From: Verticillium longisporum
Taxonomy: Eukaryota; Ascomycota; Sordariomycetes; Glomerellales; Plectosphaerellaceae
DNA: 64,000 nt
Assembly: GCA_019188255.1 (NCBI GenBank)
Contig: JAETXT010000007.1
Location: 186,001-250,000 of the forward strand
Direction of reading: 5' to 3'
Shown here: positions 12,701-22,688 of the stretch, piece after piece
Position numbering within the stretch: position 1 is the first letter of the stretch
How the letters are laid out: every line of letters begins with the position of its first letter
Made by a program: the position numbers and the translations under genes
The notes under the pieces: model-generated
The model's database searches: none
Seen by the model: only the letters and a program-made list of their open reading frames with translations
What the model was told of the DNA's origin: nothing

Positions 12701-13026
12701 CGACTCGGAGCGACAAGCAGGGAAACAACCCACTGGCGCTTCTTCTCAAAATGATTCTCGCGTCAGGCGAAGAAATCGTTCAGTCAAACCAGGCAAATCT
12801 CCAGGCCATTGCCCGCAATCTCGTTCGTAGTGTAGCAGCAGACGAGAGGGACTGGCTCGTGTTTAAGAACAGCAGCGGCGAGTCAGTGGTCAACATCTTC
12901 GCCAAAAATTTAGCCGAACTGGAATTTCTCGAACCACAACTTCGTGAGACTTCGCTTGACCGCCACCTGCAAGCAAGGAGGCGGAGAGCGCGGAAGAAAC
13001 GGTTGCGCACTGTAGAACTATTGTAG
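9756..13026 (+). pseudogene. C2H2 zinc-finger / ankyrin-repeat protein, frame broken by a 10-bp tandem duplication
   Basis: This belongs to a fungal architecture in which a helical N-terminus is followed by divergent C2H2-like fingers and ankyrin repeats; related proteins are usually uncharacterised and some are linked to non-self recognition. Exons as I read them are 9756-10853, 10924-11685 and 11769-13026; introns are 70 and 83 bp, GTACGT donors and CTAAC branch points. Finger-like motifs are FICPICSKL followed after the splice by AHVFTDLTPYIC, then ICTDVSC...HEATHR and CAFCAATF...HVSKH. Ankyrin repeats lie in exon 3 (GMTALHYAAQSEG, GHTPLFLALHHR). Within exon 1 the frame stops at 10548-10550, because a 10-bp unit (TACAAGATGA, 10531-10540) is repeated at 10541-10550. 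With one unit the frame would run straight on (PIQDDLTEDLSSS). No intron boundary fits there. It is either a recent null allele or an error in the sequence; everything downstream is otherwise open. Confidence 0.75.
10531..10550 (+). repeat. 10-bp perfect tandem duplication inside a coding exon
   Basis: Two adjacent copies of TACAAGATGA. As 10 is not a multiple of 3, the reading frame shifts by one and the first frame ends at TGA immediately after the second unit. Confidence 0.95.
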
Positions 13027-15180
13027 AAGGGCCACGCGAGGTTCACAATCGGAGGCGACGAAAGTGAGGATGCTGGTCAGAATGATGAGTGATGTGTCGC
13101 CGGGACCCTGTACTTAACACTGGTTCTTCTAACACAGAGCCGGTTTCAAGGTTTACATAGCACCAGAGGCTATTGCTATTTACATGCCCGTGCCGTATAA
13201 TGACTGCTCCTAGAATGGGTTGCCTTTGGTAAAGAGTAGTCACGTCCTGGAGTCGGTGACGCAGGGCAGGCTATAATATGCCGGATAAGAACGTGCAAGA
13301 TAGCCTTACTGAGGGCAAGAATCGGCGGTCAGCACAATCCCGGGCGATCAGGCGTTTTAAAACGCGTATTGCGATCTTAGCGAATGATTTCCGTAGTGTT
13401 GGTGACGCTTATCATGCTTGTCCTGGCTCTCGTAGCTAGATATCTAAATGCTGTCACAATTATAGAACTGACGGAGGGCTGGCGTTCAGAAGAATGTTCT
13501 TGACTCTCCGAGCCACAATTTGTCTTCTCAACAGTTAGTTGAAGCGAGTCTACCGTCGATCATGTTCACCGGATCAAGGTGAGAATGGCTGTTTTCTAGT
13601 GCATTAGGTGGTACGCCATGCGTTTTGCTACTTTCAGCCTCTTGACGGAGAGAAGGCGAGGTATGATATACTCACGCAGGTGAGCGCTCGTCTATCAAGC
13701 GAATTCCCTCGATTTCGGCAATCAGTCATCACAGCATGCCACCTGGAAAGAGATTTACGGGTGGGTGTCGTAAAGATGTCTCTAGGTTTGAAGCATTGTG
13801 TTATGAGGCCTCATGCATGGGAGGCGCTGTAAGTCAGGTTCACCTATTTCTGCCAGTCATGCAGTACTTGACGGCGGTGTCAAAACTCATGGAAGATCTC
13901 CGCTTCTGACTTGCATTTGGACTTGTGACGAAGTTTGAGGCGTAACTGGATCTGACTCCCGTGAAACATGGTGATACCTACAGTCTGAAGAAGCAGACAG
14001 GGCAAGGTCCTTCCAAAATGAATACTCTGATGAGAGATATGCCAGTTCGCACAGATCCACGTTGCCACGTCGCACAGCTTCCTTGCAAAACACCCCAAAG
14101 GTGTAAGAGCGATGTTTTGTGCAAAAGAAGTGAAAAGCTAAACAATTGAATCTGTTTGTGCATCCATTCACGTAGCGCCGTATGAGATTGTAGGAGGATA
14201 CAGCGACAGGGCGCAAACGATTCGGGCGATCCACAGCAGTCGGGAGAAGGGAAAGAGGTCTCGAAGAAACATGTTCCCTGCGGACACGGAGCATGCGGGT
14301 GACCTTCAGGGTCCTTCACCATTCGTTTTCCACCAGCATTTGACCATGATGTCATGTCGTTGGCTGGGCGGTCCTGCTGTAAAGAGGAGAGCTTGACAAG
14401 GTCAATTCGCCTATACGATATGTCGAGTCCGCAAGTCAGCACTGAGCGTCTTTGTGGCTATTTATAAGGGCTCCAGTGGCTTTGGTTGGACGTGCAGATC
14501 TGGGAGGGACAATCCGTGTTGTTTATACAGGAGATCTCGCTCGTCAGTCTCGGGCATTCGGATTAGCAGCAACAGAGAGTGAGCGCGTCCATGGCAGTGG
14601 CGAGATGATGTGGCCATGGCAGGCAGAGAACGGCGGCAGACACGTCACGGGCCTCACATTGACGTTTCCATGTTCCATTTGCTTGCCTGACCCTTTTACA
14701 AACCGGCCTCACGGCACCGGGGACCGCAGGCACGCCATGCGAATGCATCATCGAAACAAAGGCCCGACGCGCAAGAAGAAGAACCGTAACAAGAAAGCCG
14801 CAAGGGTTGTGTTTCGCGCGTAAAAGACGTCCCGCCCCGTGGGTCTGGGTTTTGTGATTCCATTTCCACTTTTGACGCCGGGTAATAAGTTTGTCCAGAC
14901 CATGCCGGCCAGCCCCATTCCTCTTCCACTCCTTCTCCACCCCCTTACAGCACGCTGCTCTTCTTCCCCAGGACCACCCCAAGCCGGCGGGCCCCCATCC
15001 TCACAGAGACACGAAAAAAGTACCGTCATGATTTCGCGCAGACGCGGCAGGAGCCCTCCCAATACCAGTGTCGAGAAGGTCGAGCAGCGCCGGAGAAGGT
15101 GGGAGTAGATGCGCCGCGGAGGATTCCGTGTCCTTTGCCGCCAAGACGCGCCATCGCCACCCGGAGGAAGGCGAGACCGT
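13027..15180. other. Intergenic region, no gene recognised
   Basis: Downstream of the ankyrin gene and of RPS16. Only short open frames occur, none with a domain or plausible splice partners that I could find. The long minus-strand frame at 14748-15518 is an antisense shadow over RPS16. Confidence 0.5.
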
Positions 15181-15941
15181 TTAACGGTAGGACTTCTGGA
15201 AGCGAGAGCGGGCACCCTTACCACCGAACTTCTTGGGCTCGCACCGGCGGTTGTCGGCGACGAGGAGGGTACGGTCGTGGGCGACGAGGGCCTGCTTGAG
15301 CATGTTCTTGGAGTGCTCGTCGACGAACTTCTGGTACCAGGCGATGAGGGACTTGGCGATAGCCTGACGGATGGCGTAGATCTGGGAAGTGTGACCACCG
15401 CCGGAGACGCGGACGCGGATGTCGACGTCGGCGAACTTGTCGAGGCCGAGGACGAGGAGGGGCTCGTAGACCTGGGGCGAGGGTTAGCAAGAGGTGTTCG
15501 GTAGAAGACTGTGTTCATGTCATGTTGTTTTTTGATGTTGTTGATGTTTGTTTTCTGTGCTCGAGGTTTCGGCTCGGTAGGGGGATCCGGAATTGACGAT
15601 GTTTGTCATGTGCTGAGGGAAGAATCGTACCTTGAAGCGCAGGATCTCGGGCTGGACAAGGGACAGAGGCTTGCCGTTGACCTTGACAAGACCCTTACCG
15701 GCCTGGTGAGAGAGAGAAAAATGTCAGCACTTCCTGCCAGATCGTCATGTGTTTCATTCGCCTCGCGCCTCCCAATCCATCACCAACGTCGCCCTTTTCC
15801 TTCGTGTTTTTTTCTTTGCTCCTCTCCTCTGGCTCGAACGTGGGGGATGCCGGGGGGAAAGTCTCGTCGCACCTTGCACTGGGCGACAGCCGTGGCCGTC
15901 TTCTTCTTGCCGAAGCACTGGACGCTCTGCGAGGACGACAT
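15181..15941 (-). CDS. rps16: 40S ribosomal protein S16 (uS9), three exons
   Basis: Component of the small ribosomal subunit head, with the C-terminal tail reaching the decoding centre. Exons are 15941-15873 ([19 protein letters not shown]...), 15702-15631 ([20 protein letters not shown]) and 15471-15181, ending in the typical uS9 tail RSRFQKSYR. The spliced product is 143 aa, the normal eukaryotic length. Introns are 170 and 159 bp with GTGCGA and GTACGA donors; introns near the 5' end are common in fungal ribosomal-protein genes. The conserved [20 protein letters not shown] block is intact. It is divergent from snf8 with 489 bp between start codons. Confidence 0.97.
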
Positions 15942-16430
15942 GGTTGCTGCGATGTGAGGTCGAGTGCGAGGTTAGTAGTCGCAGCGGGGGGGAAGGCGGG
16001 CGGTCGATATGGCGTTCACGGGTCTGAGGCTCGTCGCTTGCTGGTCGAAAGTTTTCGAATTTGGTGAGGGTTGTGCCCCAATTTGCCGCTAAGCCTGAAG
16101 TGTGGAGGTACAGGGCACGTGATGGAGCCGGGGGCAGCTTGATTAGGTCAGCGTTGGAGGTCTCAGCTCGCAACCGCTGGTGGGTCCTCCCAGGGTTGGC
16201 CTGTGCTCGACTCGGATGACAGCATCTCTCCCAAAGATAAGCCTTTCTACAGCCGGCTTATCGATGGGAGTGAGTCGTGCTGGGCTGCAAATGGTGCCCT
16301 TGAACCCCTCAACCGCCCTGCCTAGGCACCCTGCAACATTGGTCTTGCTAGGGTAGACCACCAACTCATTCCCTCACATCCTCGACACTCGCTTCCCACA
16401 GCCTCGCGAGAGGGCTATACAAACAACGCC
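15942..16430. promoter_or_regulatory. Divergent promoter region of rps16 and snf8
   Basis: 489 bp between two divergent housekeeping starts. The sequence has no long open frame. No individual site can be named with confidence. Confidence 0.4.
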
Positions 16431-17216
16431 ATGTCTCGCAAAGGCATCGGCATCGGCGCCTTCGACCGCCACCGCCTCACCTCGGCCCAGTACGCCTCCC
16501 ACGGCACGACGCTGCGCACGACCAACGCCGCAGCGCTCGAGACCCAGCTCGCCGTCTTCCGCTCGCTGCTGCAGCAGTTTGCGCAGACGCACGCCAAGGA
16601 CATTCGCTCCGACCCGTCCTTCCGCGCGCAGTTTGCCCGCATGTGCACCGCCATCGGCGTCGACCCGCTCGCGTCGTCGGCGCACTCGTCGTCGTCGGCC
16701 GGCGACGGCGCGAGCAGCATCTGGGCGCAGCTGCTGGGCCGCCCGCTCAACGACTTTTACTTTGAGCTCGCCGTCCGCGTCGTCGAGACGTGCACGGCCA
16801 CGCGCGGCGAGAACGGCGGCCTCATCGGCGTGCGCGAGGTGCGGGAGCGCATCGCCAAGGGCCGGCCCGAGGGTGCGCCCGAGGTGACGAACGACGACGT
16901 GCTCCGGGCCGTCGGCACGCTGAAGCCGCTCGGCGGCGCCTTCGCCGTGCTCAAGGTCGGCAGCAAGAGCTATATACGGAGCGTGCCGAAGGAGCTCAAC
17001 ACGGACCAGAGCGCCGTGCTCGAGGCGGTGCAGGTGCTCGGCTACGTGAGCGTCGGCATGTTGATGGCGAACCTGGGGTGGCCGAGGGCGAGGGCCGTGA
17101 CGGCGCTGGAGGACCTGCTCGGCGAGGGCATGCTGTGGGTGGACAAGCAGAGCCCGGTCGAGTGGGAGTACTGGAGTCCGGGGTTCATGCTGGACGAGGG
17201 GTCTCATGGCGATTGA
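16431..17216 (+). CDS. snf8: ESCRT-II subunit Snf8/Vps22 (EAP30)
   Basis: Vacuolar-sorting protein of the ESCRT-II complex (Vps22-Vps25-Vps36), acting on endosomal membranes during multivesicular-body formation. Single exon, 261 aa, close to the family norm. Seen in order: the N-terminal RKGIGIGAFDRH motif typical of EAP30 proteins, a helical coiled segment (about 35-70), then the tandem winged-helix part with PLNDFYFELAVRVVETC, GGLIGVREVRERI and the C-terminal GEGMLWVDKQ...EWEYWSP. The very GC-rich codon choice matches its neighbours. It is convergent with the PMP22 gene. Confidence 0.95.
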   Translation: MSRKGIGIGAFDRHRLTSAQYASHGTTLRTTNAAALETQLAVFRSLLQQFAQTHAKDIRSDPSFRAQFARMCTAIGVDPLASSAHSSSSAGDGASSIWAQLLGRPLNDFYFELAVRVVETCTATRGENGGLIGVREVRERIAKGRPEGAPEVTNDDVLRAVGTLKPLGGAFAVLKVGSKSYIRSVPKELNTDQSAVLEAVQVLGYVSVGMLMANLGWPRARAVTALEDLLGEGMLWVDKQSPVEWEYWSPGFMLDEGSHGD

Positions 17217-17848
17217 GCGAGGGGCAGGAGATGAGCTATGATTTGACGACTCGACGATTTGACGACACACCGTGAGGCTGGGCATCCCTCCCAGTCGCCG
17301 AGAGCGACGTGAGGTTGGAGAAGAGAGAGTGCCGACGCCTCTCCCGCCAGAGCGACAAGGTCTTGGTGTGAAGCGCATCACGAACCAACCGTGGATGTGC
17401 GAGAAAGACTCCCCGGTAGATAGCCACGCCCGATATAGATCGGATTGCACGATACCCACGAAGACATAGACGAAGAAACGACACAGTCCACACACACACG
17501 GGGGCACAGATTGTCGAACCAAACGCAGCATTGTACTATCACCCATCATCGACAGAGCATGACAAGAGATAGCCAGGAACATCCAACAAATATACAAGAG
17601 CGTCCCGTCAGCGGACATTTCCCAGGCCCGCTCCCATGTCTTCATCCTCCGCCATATGTCTTTCACCATCATCCTCCCCTTGTTTCTCTTCCTCCCCTCC
17701 TCGTTTTTGCCACCCTGGCTGTCGTGTATTACGCCTTCCACCGGGCTGCTTTCGTCTCCTCCTCGTCGTCCTCCTCGACCACCGCAGTCAGGACCCCTGC
17801 TTCGGGGGAGACCCCCAACAACCGGTTGCCCGAAGAGACCACGTTGGC
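17217..17848. other. Convergent intergenic region of snf8 and the PMP22 gene
   Basis: About 630 bp between two facing stop codons, presumably both 3' untranslated regions. A CT-rich stretch at 17640-17790 gives open frames but no recognisable protein. Confidence 0.5.
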
Positions 17849-18845
17849 TTAGTAGGGGGGGTTCTGGCCGCCCATGGTCGGGGGGTAGTCCTCGGGCCTG
17901 CCGCCGCCGAGGCCGCCCTGGTTGCGGCCGTCGCCGAAGTGCTTCTTGCGCAGGGCGGCGAGGGGCTTCTTCTTGGTGACCGTGTTGATGTAAGTGCCGA
18001 TGACAAAGGCGACGAGGTTGAAGAAGGGGACCCAGAGCTGGTCGGGGAGGAACTTTTGGGCAAAGGCGAGGCAGACGGGCGAGGTGACCCAGCTGACCTT
18101 CATGACCTTCCAGAAACCGACCTTGACGGTGGCGCGCACCTGGTGGAAGGTGCGGGCGCCGGCGATGAGGGCCATGGCCGTCAGGTAGACGGAGTTTTGG
18201 ATGGGCGCGATCTAGTTGGGGCCCGTCAGCATACTGCACAAACGAAAAAAAAAGAACTGCACATAAAGGCAGCATGCCGCGTGGGCAGAGGGGGTGGCAG
18301 GAGGGCAGGAAGACGCACAATAAGGTTGCTGACGATAATCTGCAGAATCTTGGCGCGCAGGCTGGTGCGGCCGGCAAAGGTCTTCTGCAGCAGCCAGATG
18401 AGGAAGTGGCCGAGGGGCGCGCTGACGAGGGCGCCGTAGGCGGCCATCTTGGGGACGCGCGAGGTGAAGTAGTTGCCGTGCTTGTTGCGGTCCTTGGCGA
18501 GGAAGGAGGCGATGAGCTCCTGGGCGCCGGCGAGGGTGCCGGCCGTCAGCATCTTGGTGCGCAGGGGGTTCTCCTCGAGCTGCTTGATGTAGGCCTTTGG
18601 TCGTCGGTCAGCAATGGGAGTGTCTCATGACAGGGAAGGAGAGGAGGGAGGAGGTGACGTGCCGCCAGGTAGCCCTTGGTGCCGGCGTTCTGCTTGCCGC
18701 CGGTGATGGCGGTGCCGACGGCGGACATGACGGGGTGCTTGCCGCTGGTGCCGGGGATGGGCTGGCCGTCGATGATGCCCTTGGTGGCCTCCTCGACCTT
18801 TTCGACGCCGCGGCGTATCGTCTCGCTCTCAAACTTGACGGACAT
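17849..18845 (-). CDS. Mpv17/PMP22-family integral membrane protein
   Basis: Small multi-pass membrane protein of the Mpv17/PMP22 family (peroxisomal or mitochondrial inner membrane, possibly channel-forming). Exons are 18845-18663, 18594-18319 and 18211-17849, giving 273 aa. The family signature WKVMKVSWVTSPVCLAFAQK followed by LWVPFFNLVAF is intact in exon 3; exon 2 contains YIKQLEENPLRTKMLTAG and the hydrophobic GHFLIWLLQK segment. The first intron (18595-18662, 68 bp) has no usable GT: only a GC donor (GCACGT) keeps the frame and yields the family-like junction KGYLA|AYIKQ. The second intron (107 bp) is GTGCGT...CTAG. The C-terminal tail is Gly/Pro-rich. The split between PMP22 and Mpv17 subfamilies was not resolved. 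Confidence 0.9.
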
Positions 18846-20165
18846 GGTGGGCGGGGGTGTGTGATTGAACTATCGGCAGGAGGGGCGTCGGGGGTCGATC
18901 GCGAATACAAAGGGTAGACAGATCTAAGTGTAGGTGTCAGCTCATGGCCCGCACGGAATGTGCAGTGACGTAGGATGTCGTGCCGAATCGACAATGGATT
19001 GTTGCGAGATAGGATAAGAGGCGGCAGCTGTCTTTTGGGTCTGCTGGAGGCGGGCTGGTGATGGGGGCGAGTTTTCGTCATGTCGTTCGTCGTGGCGTCC
19101 AAAGTGTCGTGGCCGAGTCGAAGTGGATTTGTTTACCGCGTCGCTCAGCCGACCGCAAGTCCACCAACACAGGCGCGCCGCGCCCCCAGTTGTCGATACC
19201 AAAACAGACTCAGACCGCCAGTCTTGACCGTCTCGCAACTCGATCGACTCGCTCGGAAAAGAAAGGGCGTAACGTACTCTTCGTTCTCGTCGATGCAATT
19301 GCGCGCTGCGTCGGAAAAGGGTTGGGCGCAAAAGTGGGAGGATGGAGGAGGTGAGGTTGGGTGGGAAGGGGTCCTTGCTCTCTTGCTTTGCCTTGCCTGT
19401 CTGCTTGCTGTCTCTCTGCCTCTCTTCTCTTCAGCGGCGGGTTCGCGAATGGGGGAATCCCAGCTCGGTCTGCTTGGTCGGGGGGGGGGCTGTGGTGGTC
19501 AAGCTAGCTCGTTAGCTTGCTAGGTGGGTGGGCTTAGGGGGGCTAGGCCTACGCTGGACTAGCAGCCTGGTTGCCAACCTGGGGGATTGAGGTGCAGCAT
19601 CAGAACTGGACCTTTCGGGGAGCCACATGATTGGTTGCTTGGCCCGTTGTCCCTCGGTTTGTTTTGAGGGAATCGGGCCAAGACACGCTGGCAACGCCTC
19701 CACCAGGGGCACTGCTCACCCCTCAACGTGAGAGATCGGAGCCGCGCCCAACGCTCAACATCATGCGGCCCGGGTTGTCTTCCCCATGGCTAATGACGAA
19801 TTCATGCTTTTCCTTGTCGTGCCCCTCCGCTCCAGGTAAGACCGTGACGTGCCTGTAATGACCCCTCGCGTTCAGTCACGAGTACGATGCTACAATGTAG
19901 TTCATGTTCATGTACTTTCTGTCACTTGATGTGCAGGACCGTGACATCCTCTGGTCTTCCTACAGGGTATCTCATCAACAACGCGAACCTCACGACCATC
20001 CATCCAACTGCGAACCAGACCTGTCATCCGGGTCGTGGACGGCTATCATGGCCTCGCTTCCTGTCCAGTCTCCTCTGCCGATGACATCTGCCGGGACACA
20101 GCCGATCTTGTTCCTCCCCATTGATGCAATAATGACACGCCTCCGTCCGTCCCCAACAACCCGGC
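18846..20165. other. Intergenic region upstream of the PMP22 gene
   Basis: About 1.3 kb without a recognisable gene. Open frames at 18942-19523 on both strands are short and compositionally unlike the neighbours' coding sequence. The part nearest 18845 should hold the promoter and 5' leader of the PMP22 gene. Confidence 0.5.
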
Positions 20166-21824
20166 CTAAACCTGGGTAACAACATCCGGCACGTGCAGCT
20201 CTAGGCTCTCCTCGAGCACCGCAATGCCGTCGTCGACCACGAGTGGGGCCGACTCGAACTCGCCCGTCTTCATCTCATGCACTTCCATGTCCGTATCCGC
20301 CACGTGCTTCAGGTCCGGTGAGCCTGGCGAGCGTGGTAGATGGCCCTTTTCGTTGGACGACGGCATGGCAAAGCTGCCTTCGCTTGGTCGCTGCTGCCTC
20401 AGCTGCTGCCATTCCCGGAACTGCTGTTCGTGCCGTGCCATGAGATCGTCGAGGTTGGTCATCGAGAACCCATCCGAGCTCGGCGTCCCCATCACCGACG
20501 AACCCATGGGCGCATCATGCTCGTCGTTCTCGAACAAGCGTGTCGCAGACTGCGTCAGGCCCAATCTGGCGACCACCGATATATCGCACACTGGTCGCTG
20601 GCCAAAATTATGAAAGCCGAACCCCGTGGCTGCCGTGGCCGGAACATCACCCTTGACAATGCCGTCGAGACTCATGGAGATCCGATCGGCGCCGCTCGGT
20701 CGACATTGTTGGCACACCTTGAACGTACACTCCATTTCGGGGTGGGGAATCCATGGCCGCTCGCGCTCCAACTCTTGCCATCGGACTTCGTCTAGTCCGG
20801 GCGCCGAAGCGGGAGGCGATGAGTGAAATCCAACGGCGTCGAAGTGGCTGTGGCGTATGGCCTGTAAGGCAGACAGCTGCTGCTCGGCCTCGTTCTGCTT
20901 CTTCGCTGCATCCTGCTGGAGGACAGTTTTGACATTTTCGCGTTGCTTCAGGATGATAGCGATCTGGTCGGGGCGGTAGGTTTGTAGTTGCTCAGGCGTG
21001 ATCTCGCTGAAGAAGCTGCCGATGGTGTCCATTCTTGTCTCGGGGCCGCGGGGTCGGGGCTTGACAAGGTCAATGAGCTTCCTTCCCAGATCATCGAATG
21101 CAGCTTGCTACAGAACGTAAGCCTCGTGCTGGCCCCTTAAATCGATGGCAAAAGAGAATCTTACCTCGCTACCGACATGAATCATTTGGCGCAAGAGTTC
21201 CTCACGGTCCTGCGTGCAACGGTAAAGCCAGCCGAAAGGGGGGTACGTCCCGCATGTATCGCAACGGTGATTAACACCATAGACACGCGTCATGGTCGGA
21301 TGCGTGCATGATGCTTTGAACTGCCGACGCGGCGGGAAGGTAGGTGGCAAAGGCTTAGGAATAGGCGTTTCCTCAACATGCCCATCGACCTCTGACGACT
21401 CGAGAGAACAGGTATGCGCAGACATTGCCATGCTGATAGGCGACAGGTGAGACTGGCTGTCATGCAGTGGTCTGGGGTTGCTGAGATTGGTGTTGGCTGC
21501 ACCACTGCCTCCACTGGTATGCTTGCCGTCAGCAATCTCATCACGATTCGCAAGAGTATGTTTTGCTGCGAAAGAGACGCACGTTCTGTCATCGGTATCG
21601 GTGTTCAGTCTGCTACTGCCATCCCTGCTGTTGCTAATATTGGTGGTCATGTCAGTGTCGCGCCCTTGCTCGGTCTGCCCAAAATCATGCTGCCCGAATG
21701 GATATACAGCTGTTTGTTTCTTGAACGCAGGTAGTCTGAAGGTAAAGAAATGTTTGTTGGTATCGTCGTTGCCAAAACGGGGCGTAGTGCCCACAGTCTT
21801 GGAGCGAGGCTGTTGAGACTGCAT
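20166..21824 (-). CDS. Uncharacterised fungal protein with a Cys-rich motif and coiled coil
   Basis: I do not recognise a named family. Two exons (21824-21165 and 21107-20166) join in phase across a 57-bp intron (GTAAGA...GTAG) to give 533 aa; 21824 is the first ATG of the open frame. The N-terminal 170 residues are Ser/Thr/Asn-rich and probably disordered. Around residues 186-206 is HRCDTCGTYPPFGWLYRCTQD, a C-x2-C plus Cys pattern that could bind zinc. It continues into a helical region spanning the splice site (RQMIHVGSE|QAAFDDLGRKL) and a charged coiled-coil-like stretch at about 255-300 (ILKQRENVKTVLQQDAAKK). The C-terminal half is low-complexity with Gln- and Glu-rich patches. No signal peptide or membrane segment is seen. 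Role unknown. Confidence 0.75.
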
Positions 21825-22688
21825 GTCGGTACTAAGAGCTCCAAGGCGGCCAGTGCAAACATGAGTGAGAGGTAGGGCAGTTATATCGAGGAAGAGCGGC
21901 CAAGTCGTTATTCTTGATAAATATTTTGACTGGTCTGGAAGTGGAAGGCGCAACCAGGGGCTCGGGGACGCGAAGGCAGGAAGAAAAGTTGGGCACCATC
22001 ACTGAGGAGGAAGGCACTGGAACGAAAATGTTGTATGTTGAGTGAATGTGCAACGGCTCGACTGAGCACAGGAGCTAAAACATCGTTTGCCTCCAGACCA
22101 TCAAACATGCACCGAGCAAGCGATGGCACCGTTTCCGTTGTTGGAAAGAATTAACACAAGCTTGGATCGCCATCTTCTTCGTTCAAGCAGTCATCAATGT
22201 AATCGAACGACTCAATATAGAGTATAAGGACACCAAGTCAGATTTGACGAGGTTCACGCTCCGACCACGACGCATGGACATCGCCCTACCAATACAACAA
22301 GCCCCTACACAAACCAACACGCAGAGGTTTCCAGTCGAGTACCTCCGAAAATCGCTCCCGAGAAAATGTTCGCTGGCAGAACACACACCTAGCTATCGAG
22401 AGCGCGAGAGAACTCACTACCGCAATTGTCGACTGAACCGAGCACAACATTCAAGGTGTTGACGTGGCTTCCCCGAAACAATACAACCAGATGGCTTTGA
22501 GGATCAGGCCGGTGAATTGCACATCAAGTCCAAGTTTAAGGAACTGATGGATAAAAGAACATGTGCTGCATTTGGTGTGAACACCGTATACGACACGATG
22601 AATGATGACAGTGTGGTTTCACCAGAACCGCTGATGACGGAACCAAAAGACCCCTCGCAAATACCAGTAATGGACTTTCCCTGAGAAT
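21825..22688. other. Intergenic region, no gene recognised
   Basis: About 860 bp between the unknown gene's start and the tyr1 stop. It contains short open frames only. Confidence 0.5.

Noticed and set aside
14748..15518. 256-aa minus-strand frame over rps16
   Set aside because: Wrong frame relative to the ribosomal protein exons; Ser/Pro/Thr-rich shadow.
16374..18377. 667-aa open frame on the minus strand
   Set aside because: It is antisense to snf8 and the PMP22 gene in GC-rich DNA, is Arg/Ala/His-rich and has no domain; both overlapping genes are clear on other frames.
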